The notes beneath the pieces were generated by a model, which searched no databases, was not told the origin of the DNA, and was given only the letters and a program-made list of their open reading frames with translations. Of a stretch of 64,000 bases of DNA, positions 62,812 to 64,000 are shown one piece after another. Source of the DNA: Sphingobacterium deserti (GTDB lineage: Bacteria; Bacteroidota; Bacteroidia; Sphingobacteriales; Sphingobacteriaceae); NCBI RefSeq assembly GCF_000757725.1, contig NZ_JJMU01000033.1:1-64000 (forward strand), in the 5' to 3' direction. A program made the position numbers and the translations under genes. Within the stretch, counting starts at the first letter, position 1. Every line of letters starts with the position of its first letter.

Positions 62812-64000
62812 TTAAGCAGTGATAAGATTCAGCAACAATCCCGGGAAAAGTCCTAACAGAATAACAAAAGCAGTCAGTAGATACCCGACCCACAACAGTA
62901 TTTGCGATTTAGCAACGCCTATCTGCAGCGACTCCGTGTTTCTGAGAAATGCGTAAAAAGGGATTCGGAAATAGTAAAATAAAGAAATGACCGCCGTTAG
63001 TGCGCCCACGACAAGTAAGAGGAGTACAATGCCTTCATCTGCCATTTGATAGGTGTCAAAAACAGCGGAAAAGATCATCAGTTTTCCCATAAAGCCCATG
63101 GTTGGCGGTAGACCTATCAGCGAAACCGCTACGAGGGTGAAAGCAGTAAACAGGACAGGCATTTTTCGCCCCAATCCCGCGTATGATGAAAGTGCTGTAG
63201 ATCCGGTGCGCTCTTCCAATGCATCGATAAAAATGAACGTAGCCAGATTCATCAATACATACGCTACGATGTAAAACAGCAGGTATTGGAAGGCATCCTG
63301 ATAGGCAAACACAGCCATGAGTAAAAATCCGGTGTGCCCTATAGAGGAATAAGCCATTAAACGCTTGATATCTTTTTGTCGTAATGCCGCCAAGTTTCCA
63401 ACCAACATGCTTGCTATGGAAACGAAAAGGAGGAATCCGGATGTTAAATCCGAAAAGTAGAAAGCGGTGGATGACCATACGGTATATAGTCGTGTAAACA
63501 AAATCAACGCACCAATTTTAGGGATTGTTGATAGGAATGCGGTGATAGCTGTTGGTGCACCCTCATACACGTCAGGGCTCCACACGTGGAATGGGACGAA
63601 GCTGAGTTTGAAACCGATGCCCACAAAGACGAAGAGCAACGCGATAGTAACGATAGGCTCGGGAGCCACCATCAGCCCCTGCAACTGCTGCGGCGATTGG
63701 AAATCCAGACTGCCCGTTAGTCCGTAGATCAACGATAAGCCATAGAGCATGATAGCAGCACATACCGATCCGAAAAGAGCATATTTCATCGCTGCTTCCG
63801 CTTGCTTTTTTTGCTTCGAAAAATAGCCAACCAGGACATATGAAGCGATAGAAACCATCTCGATCCCAATAAATGCCAGCATCCAATTGCTGCTATTGCA
63901 CAACACGTTCATCCCCAGTATCGCTGCAAGTAGCACGCTGTATACGTCACCATTATTATCTTGCTTATGGCGTTGTTGAATAAACAAACCGATGATTGCA
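62812..64000 (-). CDS. nuoN: NADH-quinone oxidoreductase subunit N (5' part outside the window)
   Basis: Partial: 395 codons are visible and the frame stays open to the window edge, so the N-terminal about 70 residues are missing. Multi-pass membrane proton-pumping subunit of complex I. NSSNWMLAFIGIEMVSIASYVLVGYF, AAMKYALFGSVCAAIMLYG, LSFVPFHVWSPDVYEGAPTAITAFLST and LMAYSSIGHTGFLLM are diagnostic. The stop is 92 bp from the DUF4254 start. Other nuo genes would lie beyond the window end, as nuoN is normally the last of that operon. Confidence 0.95.
   Translation of the reverse strand, partial: AIIGLFIQQRHKQDNNGDVYSVLLAAILGMNVLCNSSNWMLAFIGIEMVSIASYVLVGYFSKQKKQAEAAMKYALFGSVCAAIMLYGLSLIYGLTGSLDFQSPQQLQGLMVAPEPIVTIALLFVFVGIGFKLSFVPFHVWSPDVYEGAPTAITAFLSTIPKIGALILFTRLYTVWSSTAFYFSDLTSGFLLFVSIASMLVGNLAALRQKDIKRLMAYSSIGHTGFLLMAVFAYQDAFQYLLFYIVAYVLMNLATFIFIDALEERTGSTALSSYAGLGRKMPVLFTAFTLVAVSLIGLPPTMGFMGKLMIFSAVFDTYQMADEGIVLLLLVVGALTAVISLFYYFRIPFYAFLRNTESLQIGVAKSQILLWVGYLLTAFVILLGLFPGLLLNLITA

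Overview
The window looks like chromosomal DNA of a Bacteroidota bacterium, most likely in or near the Sphingobacteriaceae (Sphingobacterium/Pedobacter-like). This is inferred from gene content: a GH109-type oxidoreductase fold, a CcmE with CxxxY, a SufT-like protein, a YyaL-type thioredoxin, a DUF4254 protein beside GT9 and GT4 enzymes, a KhtTU pair, many SPII lipoproteins, and few clear Shine-Dalgarno sequences. No rRNA, tRNA, CRISPR array, transposase or phage gene was seen.

Layout: 1-366 is a 95-bp tandem repeat plus low-complexity words. 494-5953 is an RND efflux operon (adaptor, pump, TolC-like channel). 6015-8897 holds a GH109-like gene behind a LacI-type palindrome and a hairpin, then a formylglycine-generating-enzyme-like lipoprotein. 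8911-34638 is mostly housekeeping: acs, a UbiA-like membrane protein, a dehydrogenase/monooxygenase/rsmA operon, pdxA, a CCA-type nucleotidyltransferase, miaA, ilvE, a GH3-family enzyme, lptB, recJ, a metallo-hydrolase, YceI, KhtTU, a SufT-like protein, a polyprenyl synthase and a nitrilase-type amidase. 34854-38777 carries cytochrome c maturation genes ccmE and ccmF and a DUF2520 protein, with low-complexity repeats at both junctions. 38985-44838 has a dicarboxylate/amino-acid symporter, mnmD, a repeat-rich gap, a SlyD-like isomerase, a YyaL-type protein and a SixA-like phosphatase.

The most unusual part is 44839-62719, which is visibly more AT-rich up to about 60 kb. It opens with two tandem lipoprotein genes from the two branches of one pore-forming superfamily: a MACPF protein (45190-46635) with a three-repeat C-terminal domain, and a cholesterol-dependent-cytolysin-like protein (46724-48223) that keeps the CDC core motifs but lacks the cholesterol-binding undecapeptide. 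A TTGAT-N4-ATCAA palindrome lies upstream. A propeller-type lipoprotein and a surface-glycan cluster follow: GT2, GT4, GT2-GT4 fusion, three RfaS-like paralogues, WaaE-like GT2, GT90-like, GT4, GT9 and DUF4254. In gut Bacteroides, MACPF toxin genes are acquired together with LPS-glycan genes that change the producer's own receptor. This locus has that layout, with an added CDC-like partner, so it is the best candidate here for an undescribed antibacterial system. The window ends inside nuoN.

Intergenic DNA repeatedly carries short-word repeats (TACGCAT/TACGCAC, CTACTATCTA, AAAAGTG/AAAAGTC) and imperfect palindromic elements of about 100 bp. Several convergent gene pairs share long perfect inverted repeats acting as two-way terminators.
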